Shown: positions 63,886-64,000 of the stretch, in pieces
Position numbering within the stretch: position 1 is the stretch's first letter
How the letters are laid out: every line of letters begins with the position of its first letter
NCBI RefSeq assembly: GCF_023856365.1
Contig: NC_064539.1
Coordinates: 31,284,482 to 31,348,481, forward strand
Origin: Brienomyrus brachyistius
Lineage: Eukaryota; Chordata; Actinopteri; Osteoglossiformes; Mormyridae
DNA: 64,000 nt
Direction of reading: 5' to 3'
Made by a program: the position numbers and the translations under genes
Notes under the pieces: model-generated
The model's database searches: none
What the model was told of the DNA's origin: nothing
What the model saw: only the letters and a program-made list of their open reading frames with translations

Positions 63886-64000
63886 GGGTGCTTGGTCCAG
63901 CTGGAGTGTGGCTGCAGCTGCAGCTTTAAGGGGTAACTAATCTCAAAGGCAGAATTAAAATTGCATTTCAACAAATACATTCACAGTAACTGTTGGTAAT

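Overview
The window looks like nuclear DNA of a ray-finned (teleost) fish. The signs are one vertebrate neuronal gene split by a GT-AG intron, a Tc1/mariner transposon of fish type, tRNA-headed SINEs, 3' ends of an L2-like LINE, (TG)n/(TC)n/(TA)n microsatellites and very many minisatellites. Nothing bacterial, plasmid-like or phage-like was seen. The species cannot be fixed from the sequence alone.

Positions 1-48,000 hold no host protein gene that I can support. This stretch is a chain of tandem arrays separated by unassigned AT-rich DNA. Unit lengths are 24, 55, 33, 27, 30, 44, 20, 16, 10, 28, 82, 42, 27 and 9/18/27 bp. Most long open frames here are by-products of arrays whose period is a multiple of 3. 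The other content is two decayed LINE 3' ends (about 3.67-4.78 kb and 37.74-38.52 kb), a Tc1-type MITE (25,385-25,902), SINE pieces and a short interstitial telomeric tract (26.75 kb).

The most informative mobile DNA is at 11,239-15,527. A 1.6-kb Tc1 element, with long inverted repeats and a transposase frame otherwise uninterrupted, is split by a 2,649-bp LTR retroelement in the opposite orientation. The inserted element has two 278-bp LTRs that I read as identical and a 5-bp target duplication. It carries one GC-rich 662-codon frame for a proline-rich protein with no reverse transcriptase, protease or integrase. It is therefore a young, non-autonomous element with an orphan protein.

The host gene is a leucine-rich-repeat transmembrane neuronal gene, closest to LRRTM4, on the + strand. 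A CpG-rich leader ends in a minimal coding exon (ATGG, then a splice donor, at 48,619-48,622). An intron of about 10.6 kb follows, containing a palindromic MITE, a 47-bp array, a complete SINE with target duplication, a degenerate array of about 45 bp and a 29-bp array that ends about 130 bp before the acceptor. The large second exon (59,258-60,855, or to a read-through stop at 60,915) encodes nearly the whole receptor. An alternative donor after the Glu-Cys-Glu codons would lead to a third exon outside the window. Beyond the gene, unassigned sequence leads to a 22-bp array at 63.25-63.89 kb.
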